NCBI RefSeq assembly: GCF_001542905.1
Contig: NZ_LOAJ01000001.1
Location: forward strand, 2,666,001 to 2,730,000
Source: Halorubrum aethiopicum
Lineage (GTDB): Archaea; Halobacteriota; Halobacteria; Halobacteriales; Haloferacaceae
Reading direction: 5' to 3'
Length of the DNA: 64,000 bases
Shown: in pieces, positions 17,816 through 27,210 of the stretch
Layout of the letters: every line of letters begins with the position of its first letter
Numbering within the stretch: position 1 is the first letter of the stretch
The notes under the pieces: model-generated
The model's input: only the letters and a program-made list of their open reading frames with translations
What the model was told of the DNA's origin: nothing
The model's database searches: none
Program-made: the position numbers and the translations under genes

Positions 17816-18877
17816 ATGTCGGACGCCTATATCGCGCTGGCCGACGGACGCGTGCTCGAAGCGCGCGCCCGTGCGCCGGGGCGGACACGTGGTGAACTCG
17901 TGTTCACGACCGCGTACACCGGCTACGAGGAATCGCTGACCGACCCCTCCTACGCCGAGCAAGTGTTGACCTTCTCGTACCCCCTGATCGGAAACTACGG
18001 CGTCCGAGAGGAGCGGTTCGAGTCCGACTCCGTCCAGCCGCGCGCGGCGATCGCCCGCGAGATGACCGACGACGTCGCCGACTGGCTCGAGAGCGAGGGC
18101 GTCCCGGCGATCGACCACCTCGACACCCGCGAGATCGTCACTACCGTCCGCGAGGAGGGCGCGATGGCCTGCGGCATCGCCGCCGGCGAGGACGCGACTC
18201 CCGAGGACGCGGTCGCGGAGATGGAGGAGTGTAAGCCGATGAGCGCGCACGTCGACATCGGCGCGCAGGTGTCGGTGACGGAGCCGACCGTCCACGAGGG
18301 CGGCGACGAGGCCACCGTCGCCATGCTCGACTGCGGCGCGAAGGGCTCGATCATCTCCTCGCTCACGGAGCGCGGCGCGGACGTCCACGTCCTCCCGTAC
18401 GACGCGACCCCCGAGGACGTGGCGGCGGTCGAGCCCGACGTGCTGTTCGTCTCGAACGGCCCCGGCGACCCGGAGAACTTCGTCGCCGCCCACGAGGTCG
18501 TCGACGCCTTCGCCGGCGAGGTTCCGATGGCCGGGATCTGTCTCGGCCAGCAGGTGATCACCAGCGCGCTCGGCGGCTCGACGGAGAAGATGTCGTTCGG
18601 CCACCGCGGCGTCAACCAGCCGGTCAAGGACCTCCGTACCGACCGGGTCGTGATGACCACCCAGAACCACGGCTACACCGTCTCCGACACCGGCCCGCTC
18701 GAGGTGACCCAGGTGAACGTCAACGACGACACCGTCGAGGGGCTCGACAGCGAGGAGCTCGACGTCATCACCCGCCAGTACCACCCCGAGGCGAACCCCG
18801 GCCCGCACGACTCGCTCGGCTTCTTCGACGAGGTGCTGGCGCTGGCGGAGTCGCGCCAGCCCGTGGCCGCCGACTGA
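17816..18877 (+). CDS. carA: Carbamoyl-phosphate synthase small subunit
   Basis: 353 residues, glutamine amidotransferase subunit that supplies ammonia to CarB for arginine and pyrimidine synthesis. N-terminal CPSase domain (ALADGRVLEARA, FTTAYTGYEESLTDPSYA) and C-terminal class I GATase with catalytic Cys in MAGICLGQQV and His/Glu in QYHPEANPGPHDS. carB is not in the window. ATG 17816 follows a TATA box at leaderless distance; a longer upstream frame runs into the repeat and is rejected. Confidence 0.96.
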   Translation: MSDAYIALADGRVLEARARAPGRTRGELVFTTAYTGYEESLTDPSYAEQVLTFSYPLIGNYGVREERFESDSVQPRAAIAREMTDDVADWLESEGVPAIDHLDTREIVTTVREEGAMACGIAAGEDATPEDAVAEMEECKPMSAHVDIGAQVSVTEPTVHEGGDEATVAMLDCGAKGSIISSLTERGADVHVLPYDATPEDVAAVEPDVLFVSNGPGDPENFVAAHEVVDAFAGEVPMAGICLGQQVITSALGGSTEKMSFGHRGVNQPVKDLRTDRVVMTTQNHGYTVSDTGPLEVTQVNVNDDTVEGLDSEELDVITRQYHPEANPGPHDSLGFFDEVLALAESRQPVAAD

Positions 18878-18913
18878 AAGGGATCCGACCCCGGAGTTCT
18901 CCGATCGACGGAT

Positions 18914-18997
18914 CCGGTCTCCCGACGACGGGGTCCGGTCTCCCGACGACGGGGTCCGGTCTCCCGACGACGGGGTCCGGTCTCCCGACGACGCGTC
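18914..18997. repeat. 21-bp tandem repeat, about four copies
   Basis: Units begin at 18914, 18935, 18956 and 18977. Each has core CCGGTCTCCCGACGACGGGG; the last copy is slightly diverged at its end. The array starts 36 bases after carA. Near 19059-19098 a second motif CGTCCGCCACGCGTCGC is duplicated. No coding role is supported. Confidence 0.9.
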
Positions 18998-19146
18998 CCG
19001 TCCCCGCACCCGCCTGACCGCCGGAGTACCAGTCCTCCACCGACGCCCCCGTCCGGACGGCGTCCGCCACGCGTCGCCCAGCGTCCGCCACGCGTCGCTC
19101 GACCGCTTCCGGCGGCGTTTTCACCCGTGGCCTCCCAGAGACCTCC

Positions 19147-20079
19147 ATGACACGCGAGGTCCTCCTCACCAACGACGACGGGATCGACGCGGCCGGGATC
19201 CGGGCGCTCTCGGAGGCGCTCTCCGCCGAGTACGACGTGACCGTCGTCGCGCCGGCGACGAACCAGTCGGGCGTGGGCGGGAACCGGTCGTGGTGGGAGA
19301 CCACGATCGAGTACACGGAGCGCGACCTCGGCTACGCGGTGGAGGGGACGCCCGCCGACTGCGTCGCCGTCGCGGCGGTCGCGCTCGAGTTGGAGCCCGA
19401 CGTCGTCGTCTCCGGCTGCAACCACGGCCCGAACATCGGCGCGCACGTCCTCGGCCAGTCGGGGACCGTCGGCGCGGCCATGGAGGCGGCGTTCCTCGGG
19501 ACGCCCGCCATCGCGGTCTCGCTGTACGACCGCGGCAACCTCCCGATCCCGCCGACGGTCTCCCACGACGACTTCGCGCTCGCCGGGCGGGTCGCGGCCG
19601 ACCTCGTCGCCCGCGTCGACGACGAGGGCCGCCTCCCGTTCGGCGCGGACGTGCTCAACGTCAACGTCCCCGCCGCGGACGACGAGGCCGCCGTCGACCC
19701 GACCTACCGGCTGACGGAGCCCGCCCGCGGCTTCGACGTGATCGAGTTCCACCCCGGCACGGAGGCGGCGGGTGAGGAGGAAGAAAACGCGACCGGAACC
19801 GCGGGCGACGGTGATCCCGGCGGCGACGCCTCCGGCTTCGGCGAGCGCCGCGGCGAGATGGGGATGGAGCTGCGCGACCGCTTCTGGCGGGAGTTCCTCC
19901 GCGGGGACGTGGCCGACGACCCCGGCTCGGACCGGCGCGCGACGGTCGAGGGCGAGGTGAGCGTCTCGCCGCTGTCCTCCTCGCGGTCGGTCGTCGGCGA
20001 CCGCGTCGGCGAGACGGTCGACGTCGCGGGCGAGACGCTCGCAGTCGACGACGAAACCCTCGAGGCTGCCGGCGAGTAG
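19147..20079 (+). CDS. surE: 5'-nucleotidase SurE
   Basis: 310 residues. Metal-dependent phosphatase acting on nucleoside 5'-monophosphates. Metal-site motif LLTNDDGIDAAGI at the N-terminus, APATNQSGVGGN, GTPADCVAVA and SGCNHGPNIGAHVLGQSGTVGAAMEA match the family. A ~35-residue Glu/Gly-rich insert (about residues 210-245) is additional. A T-rich TATA-like GTTTTCA lies about 33 bases upstream. Confidence 0.95.
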   Translation: MTREVLLTNDDGIDAAGIRALSEALSAEYDVTVVAPATNQSGVGGNRSWWETTIEYTERDLGYAVEGTPADCVAVAAVALELEPDVVVSGCNHGPNIGAHVLGQSGTVGAAMEAAFLGTPAIAVSLYDRGNLPIPPTVSHDDFALAGRVAADLVARVDDEGRLPFGADVLNVNVPAADDEAAVDPTYRLTEPARGFDVIEFHPGTEAAGEEEENATGTAGDGDPGGDASGFGERRGEMGMELRDRFWREFLRGDVADDPGSDRRATVEGEVSVSPLSSSRSVVGDRVGETVDVAGETLAVDDETLEAAGE

Positions 20080-20125
20080 CCCTCCCGAATCCGGCGAGTA
20101 GCCCTCCCGAATCCGGCGAGCAGTT
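20080..20125. repeat. Short direct duplication after surE
   Basis: CCCTCCCGAATCCGGCGAG occurs twice in tandem (period 21-22 bases) directly after the surE stop codon. Related short pieces (CTACTGGAGCCGACGAG, CTACCGGAGCCGACGAG) follow up to 20185. Probably slippage products. Confidence 0.7.
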
Positions 20126-20168
20126 CTCTCGGCCCAGACGAGCCCCCTACTGGAGCCGACGAGCGACC

Positions 20169-20387
20169 CTACCGGAGCCGACGAGAGCCCTCGGTGAACT
20201 CGGAGGCGAGCCGACCCAGGTACCAGACGAGAAGCAGTCCGAGCAGGAGTCCGCCGCCGGCCGCGATCGCCACCTGACCGACCGTCGGGTCGCCGAGCAG
20301 CGTGATGAGCGGCGGTGAGACGGCCACCAGAAGCAGGAACCCGAGCTTTATTTTGCGATTGCCGGCATCGCGTTCCTCCCGCGACAT
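20169..20387 (-). CDS. Small two-helix membrane protein
   Basis: 72 residues from ATG 20387 (ATG 20399 would add MVEP). Basic N-terminus SREERDAGNRKIK, hydrophobic helix LGFLLLVAVSPPLITLL, second helix VAIAAGGGLLLGLLLVWYL, and a charged tail EFTEGSRRLR. Codon composition is normal for the region. Function unknown; it converges on surE. Confidence 0.7.
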   Translation of the reverse strand: MSREERDAGNRKIKLGFLLLVAVSPPLITLLGDPTVGQVAIAAGGGLLLGLLLVWYLGRLASEFTEGSRRLR

Positions 20388-20582
20388 CGGCTCTACCATC
20401 CCGCACCCCCGGGACGTGTGCGTCCCGATCGGAACCCTCGCGTCTCCATGCCCGCCCTCAGAACCCGAGCGGCTATAATTCCGCGGACCTGCCTCGACTT
20501 GATTCTCGGCCTCGGACCGATCATCGACGCCGAACTGACCGCCGACTCCGGACCGATCCGCCGAGTAGGTCGTCGAGCACAT

Positions 20583-20648
20583 ATAAACGTCGCGACCGTT
20601 CACGCCGCCGAGGCGGGCTGACGGGCGTGAACGGTCTCGACGGTTTAT
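20583..20648. repeat. Long inverted repeat between divergent genes
   Basis: Arms 20583-20606 and 20624-20648 are nearly perfect reverse complements (one substitution and one single-base bulge), with a 17-base spacer. Both outer ends carry an ATAAAC/GTTTAT edge, so each arm also resembles an AT-rich box facing outwards. The rest of the 418-base gap 20388-20805 shows only a T5 run (20777-20781) about 25 bases before gltX ATG, probably its TATA region. Confidence 0.85.
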
Positions 20649-20805
20649 GTTCGCGGGTCGCCGAGGAGTCGACGCCCCTACCCGCGGCCCCGACGGCGGG
20701 ACGGGAGCGGACGGGTCGCCGGCCGCCCGCCGACGCGATCCGCGTCTCCCGCCGTGACGCCGACGGTTTCGCGGCGTTTTTGAGTCGCCCCGACGAGCCG
20801 ACGGT

Positions 20806-22578
20806 ATGGACGACGAACTCCGCGAGCGGGTCGAGGCGGCCGGCGAGACGGCCGCGCTCTTCAACGCGCTCAAACACGACGGCGACCCGGACGTGGGCGC
20901 GATCATGGGTCCGCTGATGGGCGAGAACCCCGAGTTCCGCCCGCACGGCGACGAGATACCCGGCCTGCTCGCGCCGATCGTGAACCGCGTCGCGGCGATG
21001 GACGAGGCGGAGCGACGCGACCGGCTCGGCGAGCTGGCCCCCGAGCGACTCGCGGAACTCGAGGCCGACGACGAGACGGACGAGCACGTCCTCCCCGACC
21101 TGCCGAACGCGGAGACGGGGGAGGTCGTGATGCGCGCCGCGCCGAACCCCAACGGCCCCTGGCACATCGGCCACGCCCGGATGCCCGCCGTGATCGGGAC
21201 GTACAAGGAGCGCTACGACGGCGAGTTCATCTGCCGGTTCGACGACACCGACCCCGAGACGAAACGGCCCGACCTCGACGCGTACGACGCGATCCTCGAG
21301 GACGTCGAGTACCTCGGCTTCGAGGCCGACCGCGTGCTGAAGGCCTCCGACCGGCTCGAGACCTACTACGAGCACGCCCGCGAGCTGATCGACCGCGACG
21401 GCGCGTACACCTGCTCGTGTGCCGGCGAGGCGTTCTCGGAGCTGAAGAACGACGGCGAGCCCTGCCCACACCGCGGGAAGGACGAGGCGACCGTCCGCGA
21501 GGAGTTCGAGGCCATGGTCGACGGCGAGTACGGCTCCGGCGAGATGGTCCTCCGGGTGCGGACCGACATCGACCACAAGAACCCGGCGCTGCGCGACTGG
21601 GTCGCGTTCCGCATGATCGACACGCCGCACCCGCGCGAGGAGGCGGCGGAGTACCGCTGTTGGCCCATGCTCGACTTCCAGTCCGGCGTCGACGACCACC
21701 TCACGGGCGTCACCCACATCATCCGCGGCATCGACCTCCAGGACTCCGCGAAGCGCCAGCGCTTCGTCTACGACTACTTCGGCTGGGAGTACCCCGAGGT
21801 GCTTCACTGGGGGCACGTCCAAGTCGACGAGTACGACGTGAAGCTCTCCACGTCGACGATCAAGGAGCTGATCGCCGACGGCGAGCTGACCGGCTGGGAC
21901 GACCCGCGCGCGCCGACCATTCGATCGGTCCGCCGGCGCGGGATCCGCGGCGAGGCGCTCGTCGAGTCGATGACCGACCTCGGGATGTCGACCTCCGACG
22001 TGGACCTGGCGATGTCGTCGGTGTACGCGAACAACCGCGACCTCGTCGACGACGAGGCGGACCGGTTCTTCCTCGTGCGCGACCGCGAGGACGACCCGGC
22101 GGTCGAGCTGCCGGTCGTCGACGGCGACGCCCCCGCGCCGGCGGCCGGAAGCCCCGCGCGACACCCCGACCACCCCGACCGCGGCGACCGGACGATCCCG
22201 GCGGGGCGGGTCCTCGTCGAGGAGTCGGACCTCCCGCCCGCCGGCGAGCGCGTCTGGCTGAAGGGGTACGGTCCCGTGCGCCGCGAGGCCGACGAGCTCG
22301 TCTACCTCGACGCCGACATCGACGTGGTCCGCGACGGCGACGTCGACGTGGTCCACTGGGTGCCCGCGGCGGAGTCGCTCGGGACGCTCATGCGCACCCT
22401 CGAGGGCGACGTGCGCGGCTACGCCGAGCCGGCGGTCGCCGACGCCGCCGTCGACGACGTGGTCCAGTTCGAGCGGATCGGCTTCGCCCGGCTCGACTCG
22501 TTCGACCCGGCCGGCACCGACGAGCCGGACGGCCCGACCGGCGAGGAGGAGCTCGTGGCGTACTTCGCCCACCCGTGA
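20806..22578 (+). CDS. gltX: Glutamyl-tRNA synthetase (archaeal type)
   Basis: 590 residues. Class I synthetase charging tRNA-Glu, and in archaea also tRNA-Gln (later amidated). HIGH motif in NPNGPWHIGHARMPA, FDDTDPETKRP after it, KMSKS-like KLSTSTIKELI, and WDDPRAPTIRSVRRRGI are diagnostic of the archaeal/eukaryotic form. The first ~105 residues form a helical N-terminal region. Segment ~residues 430-465 is a Pro/His/Asp-rich insert (ASPARHPDHPDRGD-type). Confidence 0.96.
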   Translation: MDDELRERVEAAGETAALFNALKHDGDPDVGAIMGPLMGENPEFRPHGDEIPGLLAPIVNRVAAMDEAERRDRLGELAPERLAELEADDETDEHVLPDLPNAETGEVVMRAAPNPNGPWHIGHARMPAVIGTYKERYDGEFICRFDDTDPETKRPDLDAYDAILEDVEYLGFEADRVLKASDRLETYYEHARELIDRDGAYTCSCAGEAFSELKNDGEPCPHRGKDEATVREEFEAMVDGEYGSGEMVLRVRTDIDHKNPALRDWVAFRMIDTPHPREEAAEYRCWPMLDFQSGVDDHLTGVTHIIRGIDLQDSAKRQRFVYDYFGWEYPEVLHWGHVQVDEYDVKLSTSTIKELIADGELTGWDDPRAPTIRSVRRRGIRGEALVESMTDLGMSTSDVDLAMSSVYANNRDLVDDEADRFFLVRDREDDPAVELPVVDGDAPAPAAGSPARHPDHPDRGDRTIPAGRVLVEESDLPPAGERVWLKGYGPVRREADELVYLDADIDVVRDGDVDVVHWVPAAESLGTLMRTLEGDVRGYAEPAVADAAVDDVVQFERIGFARLDSFDPAGTDEPDGPTGEEELVAYFAHP

Positions 22579-22639
22579 GACTTCGGCCTCGATCCCGAGG
22601 TCGGCGCGGTCGCCGCGTACCGGGCTGACGGACCGCCGG

Positions 22640-23395
22640 CTACGGGACGGCGACGAGGGCCCGTTGGATCGCGTGTATCGGTTCGAGCCACGTCAGCGCG
22701 TGGAACGCCGCAACGGGAACGAGGTTATCGGAGAGCTCGTATAACCCGCCGAACACGAGCCCGGCACCGAAGAGCTCGACGAACGTCGTCGCGACCGCCG
22801 CGCCGCCCGCGCCGCTCAACACGGAGAACAGCGCGTGCGACAGCGCGAAACAGCCGCCGGAGAGCACGACGACGGTGCCGGCGGAGAACGACGCCCGGAG
22901 GCGCGTCTGAACGAGCCCGCGGTAGAACAGCTCCTCGGCCGGTGCCGCGAACGCGACCCAGGCGACGAGGACGAGCGGCCACAGGGCCGGCCGGGCGTGC
23001 CAGACGAAGTCGTGGTCGACGGTCCCGGTGACCGGCTCCGAGGAGAGCCCCAGCGTCGCGATCAGCGCGTCCGTCGCCGTGCCCACCGCGACGACGGCGA
23101 GGAACGCGCCGACGACGGCCACCGCGTCACGCGGTCCCGGTCGCCGGAACCGCGCGTACCGGGACCACTCGCCGGTGTAGGCGACGTACCCGACCGCGAA
23201 CGCGCCGAAACCGAACTGGACGCCGCGACTGCTCACGACGTAGATCGCGTCGGGAGTCGTCGCCGTCACCAACCCGAACGACCCGGGGAGCATCGCTCCC
23301 AGCAGGCCGGCCGCCGACCCGGCGAGCGTCAGCGCCAGCGCGACGAGGACCGTCCGCGACCGCGGGCGGAGGCGGATCCGTTCTCGTATCGTCAT
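22640..23395 (-). CDS. CPBP-family intramembrane metalloprotease (Rce1-like)
   Basis: 251 residues from ATG 23395. About seven hydrophobic segments. Catalytic motifs of the CPBP/Abi family are present: EELFYRGLVQ (EExxxR) and FALSHALFS (FxxxH), with a final polar/hydrophobic segment PVAAFHALTW containing another His. Bacterial homologues act in CAAX processing or bacteriocin immunity; the substrate here is unknown. A longer frame upstream of 23395 lacks family similarity. Confidence 0.9.
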   Translation of the reverse strand: MTIRERIRLRPRSRTVLVALALTLAGSAAGLLGAMLPGSFGLVTATTPDAIYVVSSRGVQFGFGAFAVGYVAYTGEWSRYARFRRPGPRDAVAVVGAFLAVVAVGTATDALIATLGLSSEPVTGTVDHDFVWHARPALWPLVLVAWVAFAAPAEELFYRGLVQTRLRASFSAGTVVVLSGGCFALSHALFSVLSGAGGAAVATTFVELFGAGLVFGGLYELSDNLVPVAAFHALTWLEPIHAIQRALVAVP

Positions 23396-23517
23396 CGTGG
23401 CCGGAGTGAGCCGCGTCAGTGATAGTTCCTTGACACGCTCAAAACGACGTTTGAACCACGGAGAGCGTGTGTGACGGATGGTTCCTCGAGAGCGACCGCT
23501 CACCCGGCGTCGCGGAG

Positions 23518-23879
<362 letters not shown>

Positions 23880-23889
23880 GGTCGGTCGT

Positions 23890-23960
23890 CCCCTACTCTC
23901 CCCGCTCTTCCCCTACCCCGCTCTTCCCCTACCCCGCTCTTCCCCTCCCTTCCCGAGGTT
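23890..23960. repeat. Polypyrimidine 16-bp tandem repeat
   Basis: CTCTTCCCCTACCCCG is repeated about three times between the ferredoxin gene and glmM, flanked by diverged versions. The strand is almost pure C/T on plus. It may affect termination or local structure; no gene is present. Confidence 0.85.
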
Positions 23961-23988
23961 ACAAGACTCCTCGAGGGAAGCCACGGGT

Positions 23989-25371
23989 ATGTTCGGAACC
24001 AGCGGGATCCGCGGGCCCGTCGGCGAGGAAGTCACCGCCGCCGTCGCGCTCGACGTGGGCCGTGCGGTCGGCACCGAGGCGGACCGGGTCGTGGTCGGAC
24101 GCGACGCGCGAGAGACGGGCGAGACGCTCCGCGACGCGTTGGTCGCGGGGCTCCGCGAGACCGGCGCGGACGTGGTCGACGTCGGCCGCGCGGCGACCCC
24201 CACGGTCGCGCGAGCGATCGGCACTCGAGACGCCGACGCCGGGATCGTCGTGACCGCCTCGCACAACCCGGCACCCGACAACGGGCTCAAGCTGTGGACC
24301 CCCTCGGGACAGGCGTACCCGCCGGCCCGACAGGACGTCATCGAGGAGCGGATCCGCGAGGGGGCGTTCGACCTCGCCGACTGGGAGGGACAGGGCGGGT
24401 ACGACCGCTGGAACGCGGCGACTGACCGCCACCGCGACGCGCTCGTCGCGGCCGGCGAGCGCGCAGCCAGTAAGCGCGCGGCGGAGACGCGCGGGACCGG
24501 AGTCCCCGCATCCGGTCCCCTCGCCGACCTCTCCGTCGTCGTCGACGCCGGGAACGGCATGGGCGGCGTGACCGCAGACGCGCTCCACGACCTCGGCGCC
24601 GCCGTCGAGACGCTCAACGCGACGCCGGACGGCCGGTTCCCCGCCCGCCCGAGCGAGCCGACCGCCGAGAACTGCGCGACGCTCGCCGCGACGGTCGAGG
24701 CCGTCGACGCCGACCTCGGGATCGCCCACGACGGCGACGCCGACCGCATGATGGCGGTCACGGACGCGGGCGAGTTCGTCCCCGGCGACCTGCTCCTCGC
24801 CGTCTTCGGCCGGGCGGCGGCTGACGAGGGCGACCACGTCGCCGCGCCGGTCGACACGAGCCTCGCGGCCGCGGACGCGCTCGCGGAGGTCGGCGCGGAA
24901 CTCGTCTACACGCGCGTCGGCGACGTGTACGTGGCGGAACGCGCCGCGGAGGCGGGGGTCGCCTTCGGCGGCGAGCCCTCCGGCGCGTGGATCTTCCCGG
25001 AGGAGACGCTGTGTCCGGACGGCCCGCTCGCGGCGGTCCGGCTCGCCGCGCTCGCCGCGGAGACCCCCCTCTCGGAGCGGGTCGCGGCGATGGAGCGGTA
25101 CCCGATCCGGCGGCGCTCGGTCGAGACCGAGCACAAGGCCGCCGCGATGGAACTGATCGCGGCGCGCGTGACCGACGAGTTCGACGAGGTCTCGACGCTC
25201 GACGGCGTCCGCGCCGACGCCGACGAGGGGTGGTTCCTCCTGCGGGCCTCGGGGACCGAGCCGCTGATCCGGATCACGGCGGAGGCGCGCGAGGCCGACG
25301 CCGCGAACGCCCTGCTGGAGCGCGCGATCGGGATCGTCGACCGCGCGCTCGCGGACGTGGCCGACCGTTGA
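23989..25371 (+). CDS. glmM: Phosphoglucosamine/phosphohexose mutase, GlmM-like
   Basis: 460 residues from ATG 23989. Alpha-D-phosphohexomutase with four domains: N-terminal MFGTSGIRGPVGEE, the phosphoserine loop GIVVTASHNPAPDNGLKLW, metal loop IAHDGDADRMMAV, sugar loop GGEPSGAWIFPE, and phosphate loop RASGTEPLIRIT. Because the next gene is a GlmU-like nucleotidyltransferase, conversion of glucosamine-6-P to glucosamine-1-P for UDP-GlcNAc is the preferred role; phosphomannomutase activity is the alternative. Confidence 0.92.
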   Translation: MFGTSGIRGPVGEEVTAAVALDVGRAVGTEADRVVVGRDARETGETLRDALVAGLRETGADVVDVGRAATPTVARAIGTRDADAGIVVTASHNPAPDNGLKLWTPSGQAYPPARQDVIEERIREGAFDLADWEGQGGYDRWNAATDRHRDALVAAGERAASKRAAETRGTGVPASGPLADLSVVVDAGNGMGGVTADALHDLGAAVETLNATPDGRFPARPSEPTAENCATLAATVEAVDADLGIAHDGDADRMMAVTDAGEFVPGDLLLAVFGRAAADEGDHVAAPVDTSLAAADALAEVGAELVYTRVGDVYVAERAAEAGVAFGGEPSGAWIFPEETLCPDGPLAAVRLAALAAETPLSERVAAMERYPIRRRSVETEHKAAAMELIAARVTDEFDEVSTLDGVRADADEGWFLLRASGTEPLIRITAEAREADAANALLERAIGIVDRALADVADR

Positions 25372-25431
25372 GGTCGACGACCGGCGTCCGACGTCGCAAT
25401 ACCTTTCCCGGCGTCGGCTGACGTGTTCGGT

Positions 25432-26616
25432 ATGCAGACCGTCGTACTCGCGGCCGGCGAGGGGACGCGGATGCGTCCGCTCACGGCCAACACGCCGAAG
25501 CCGATGCTGCCGGTCGCCGGAAAGCCGCTCGTCGTCCGCTGTCTCGAGGACGCGATCGAGTCGGGCGCGAGCCGGGTCGTCGTCGTCGTCGGCTACGAGG
25601 CGGACGCGGTCCGGACGGCGATCGCCGACCGCGACTGGCCGGTCTCCGTCGAGACCGTCACGCAGGCCGAACGGCGCGGGACGGCGGACGCCGTCCGCAC
25701 CGCCCGGAGCGAACTCGAAGAGGAGCCGTTCGTCGTGTTGAACGGCGACGCCCTCTACGACCGCGGGTCGCTCGCGGAGCTGTACGACGGGGACGCCGCG
25801 GTCGGCTCCTACCGCGTCGAGGACCCCTCCTCCTACGGGGTGTTGCGCGTCGCGGACGGCCGGGTCGAGGGCGTCGTCGAGAAGCCCGCGGACCCGCCCT
25901 CGGACCTCGTCAACACGGGCGCGTACGTCTTCCCGGCCGCGGCGCTCGCGTGGCTCGACGTCGACGAGAGCGAGCGCGGCGAGCTGGAGCTCACCGACGT
26001 GCTCCAGCGGGCGTGTGAGACGACGGACGTGCGCGCGGTCCCCTTCGACCGCTGGCTCGACGTGGGTCGGCCGTGGGAGCTGCTCGCGGCCAACGAGTGG
26101 AAGCTCGCGGAGCGCGACCGCGAGGTCGGCGGCGACGTGAGCGACGACGCCGAGATCAGGGGCACGGTCGTCGTCGAGAACGGCGCGACGATCGAGCCCG
26201 GCGTCGTGATCGAGGGGCCGGCGTACGTCGCCGCCGGCAGCCACGTCGGCCCCAACGCGTACGTCCGGGGCGCGACGTACCTCGGCCCCGACACGCGGGT
26301 CGGCCACGGCGTCGAGGTGAAAAACAGCGTCGTGATGGCCGACTCGGCGGTTCCACACCTCACCTACCTCGGCGACAGCGTGCTCGGCGAGGACGTCAAC
26401 CTCGGCGCGGGGACGACCGTCGCGAACCTCAGACACGACGGCGAGCCGGTCGAACTCACGGTGAAGGGCGACCGGGTGAGCACGGGCCGCCGGAAGTTCG
26501 GGATCGTCTGCGGCGACGGCGTCCGCACCGGGATCAACTGTACGATCAACGTCGGGATCGTCCTCTCCTCCGGCGCGACCGTCGCGCCGGGCGAGACGGT
26601 GCTGCGGGACCGGTGA
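25432..26616 (+). CDS. glmU: Bifunctional sugar-1-P nucleotidyltransferase/acetyltransferase, GlmU-like
   Basis: 394 residues from ATG 25432 (GTG 25423 is in frame). N-terminal nucleotidyltransferase: VLAAGEGTRMRPLTANTPKPMLPVAG-type signature, NGDALYDRGSL and FDRWLDVGRPWELL. C-terminal left-handed beta helix with hexapeptide repeats from about residue 235 (IRGTVVVENGATIEPGVVI) through HLTYLGDSVLGEDVNLGAGT. Likely makes UDP-GlcNAc with GlmM for protein N-glycosylation. A dTDP-glucose enzyme is less likely because the acetyltransferase end is present. Confidence 0.92.
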   Translation: MQTVVLAAGEGTRMRPLTANTPKPMLPVAGKPLVVRCLEDAIESGASRVVVVVGYEADAVRTAIADRDWPVSVETVTQAERRGTADAVRTARSELEEEPFVVLNGDALYDRGSLAELYDGDAAVGSYRVEDPSSYGVLRVADGRVEGVVEKPADPPSDLVNTGAYVFPAAALAWLDVDESERGELELTDVLQRACETTDVRAVPFDRWLDVGRPWELLAANEWKLAERDREVGGDVSDDAEIRGTVVVENGATIEPGVVIEGPAYVAAGSHVGPNAYVRGATYLGPDTRVGHGVEVKNSVVMADSAVPHLTYLGDSVLGEDVNLGAGTTVANLRHDGEPVELTVKGDRVSTGRRKFGIVCGDGVRTGINCTINVGIVLSSGATVAPGETVLRDR

Positions 26617-26634
26617 GAGGAGGCGAGATCGGCC

Positions 26635-27129
26635 GTGTACAGGAAGGGCCACGTCGGGGCCGCGCTCGCGGCGTACGCGCCGGTCGGGTTCGGCCTCGCC
26701 GCGCTCGCCGGGCTCGAACTCGCGGCGGTCGGGGCCGTGGTCGTCGCCTGGACGGCGATGGTTCCCGACCTGGACACGCAGGTCCCGTTCGTGAAACACC
26801 GCGGGATCACCCACACCGTCTGGTTCGCGCTCGCGGTCGGCGTCGCGTTCGGTCTCGTCGGCGGGATCGTCGGACTCGGGAGCGGGGCGGTCGCGGCCCT
26901 CGCGCTCGCCGCGCTCGGGTTCGTCCTCGGCGCGGGGACGATCGGCTCGCACCTCCTCGCCGACGCGATCACGCCGATGGGGATCCGGCCGTACGCGCCC
27001 GTCAGGGACGACCACTACACCCTCGATCTGGTGACGGCGGCGAACCCGGTCGCGAACTACGTCCTGCTCGTCGGCGGCGGCGCGGTCGCCGGGATCGCGG
27101 TGCTCGCCGGGACGGCCGTCGGCGGGTGA
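26635..27129 (+). CDS. DUF457/YdjM-like membrane-bound metal-dependent hydrolase
   Basis: 164 residues, GTG start 26635. The YdjM family pattern is present: MYRKGHVGAALAAYAP with early His, DLDTQVPFVKHRGITHT (acidic plus RGxTHT motif), SHLLADAITPMGIRPYAP. About four hydrophobic segments. Phospholipase or hydrolase activity has been proposed for the family but the substrate is not known. It starts 18 bases after glmU. Confidence 0.85.
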   Translation: MYRKGHVGAALAAYAPVGFGLAALAGLELAAVGAVVVAWTAMVPDLDTQVPFVKHRGITHTVWFALAVGVAFGLVGGIVGLGSGAVAALALAALGFVLGAGTIGSHLLADAITPMGIRPYAPVRDDHYTLDLVTAANPVANYVLLVGGGAVAGIAVLAGTAVGG

Positions 27130-27210
27130 GACGGGTCGGCGACGATCAGCCGGGGCGACGGCGGGTGAGCCGAGGAGACGGCGAGCAGCGGGTGAGGCGG
27201 TCGTCCGGAC

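Noticed and set aside
18914-18997. CRISPR-like array
   Set aside because: Units are contiguous without unique spacers, and no cas genes are present; it is a plain tandem repeat.
20521-22572. 683-residue minus-strand open frame
   Set aside because: Shadow of gltX, with HIGH and KLSTS motifs clear on the plus strand.
23959-27015. 1018-residue open frame on the minus strand
   Set aside because: It mirrors glmM, glmU and the DUF457 gene, all of which have clear motifs on plus. Long antisense frames are normal at this G+C.
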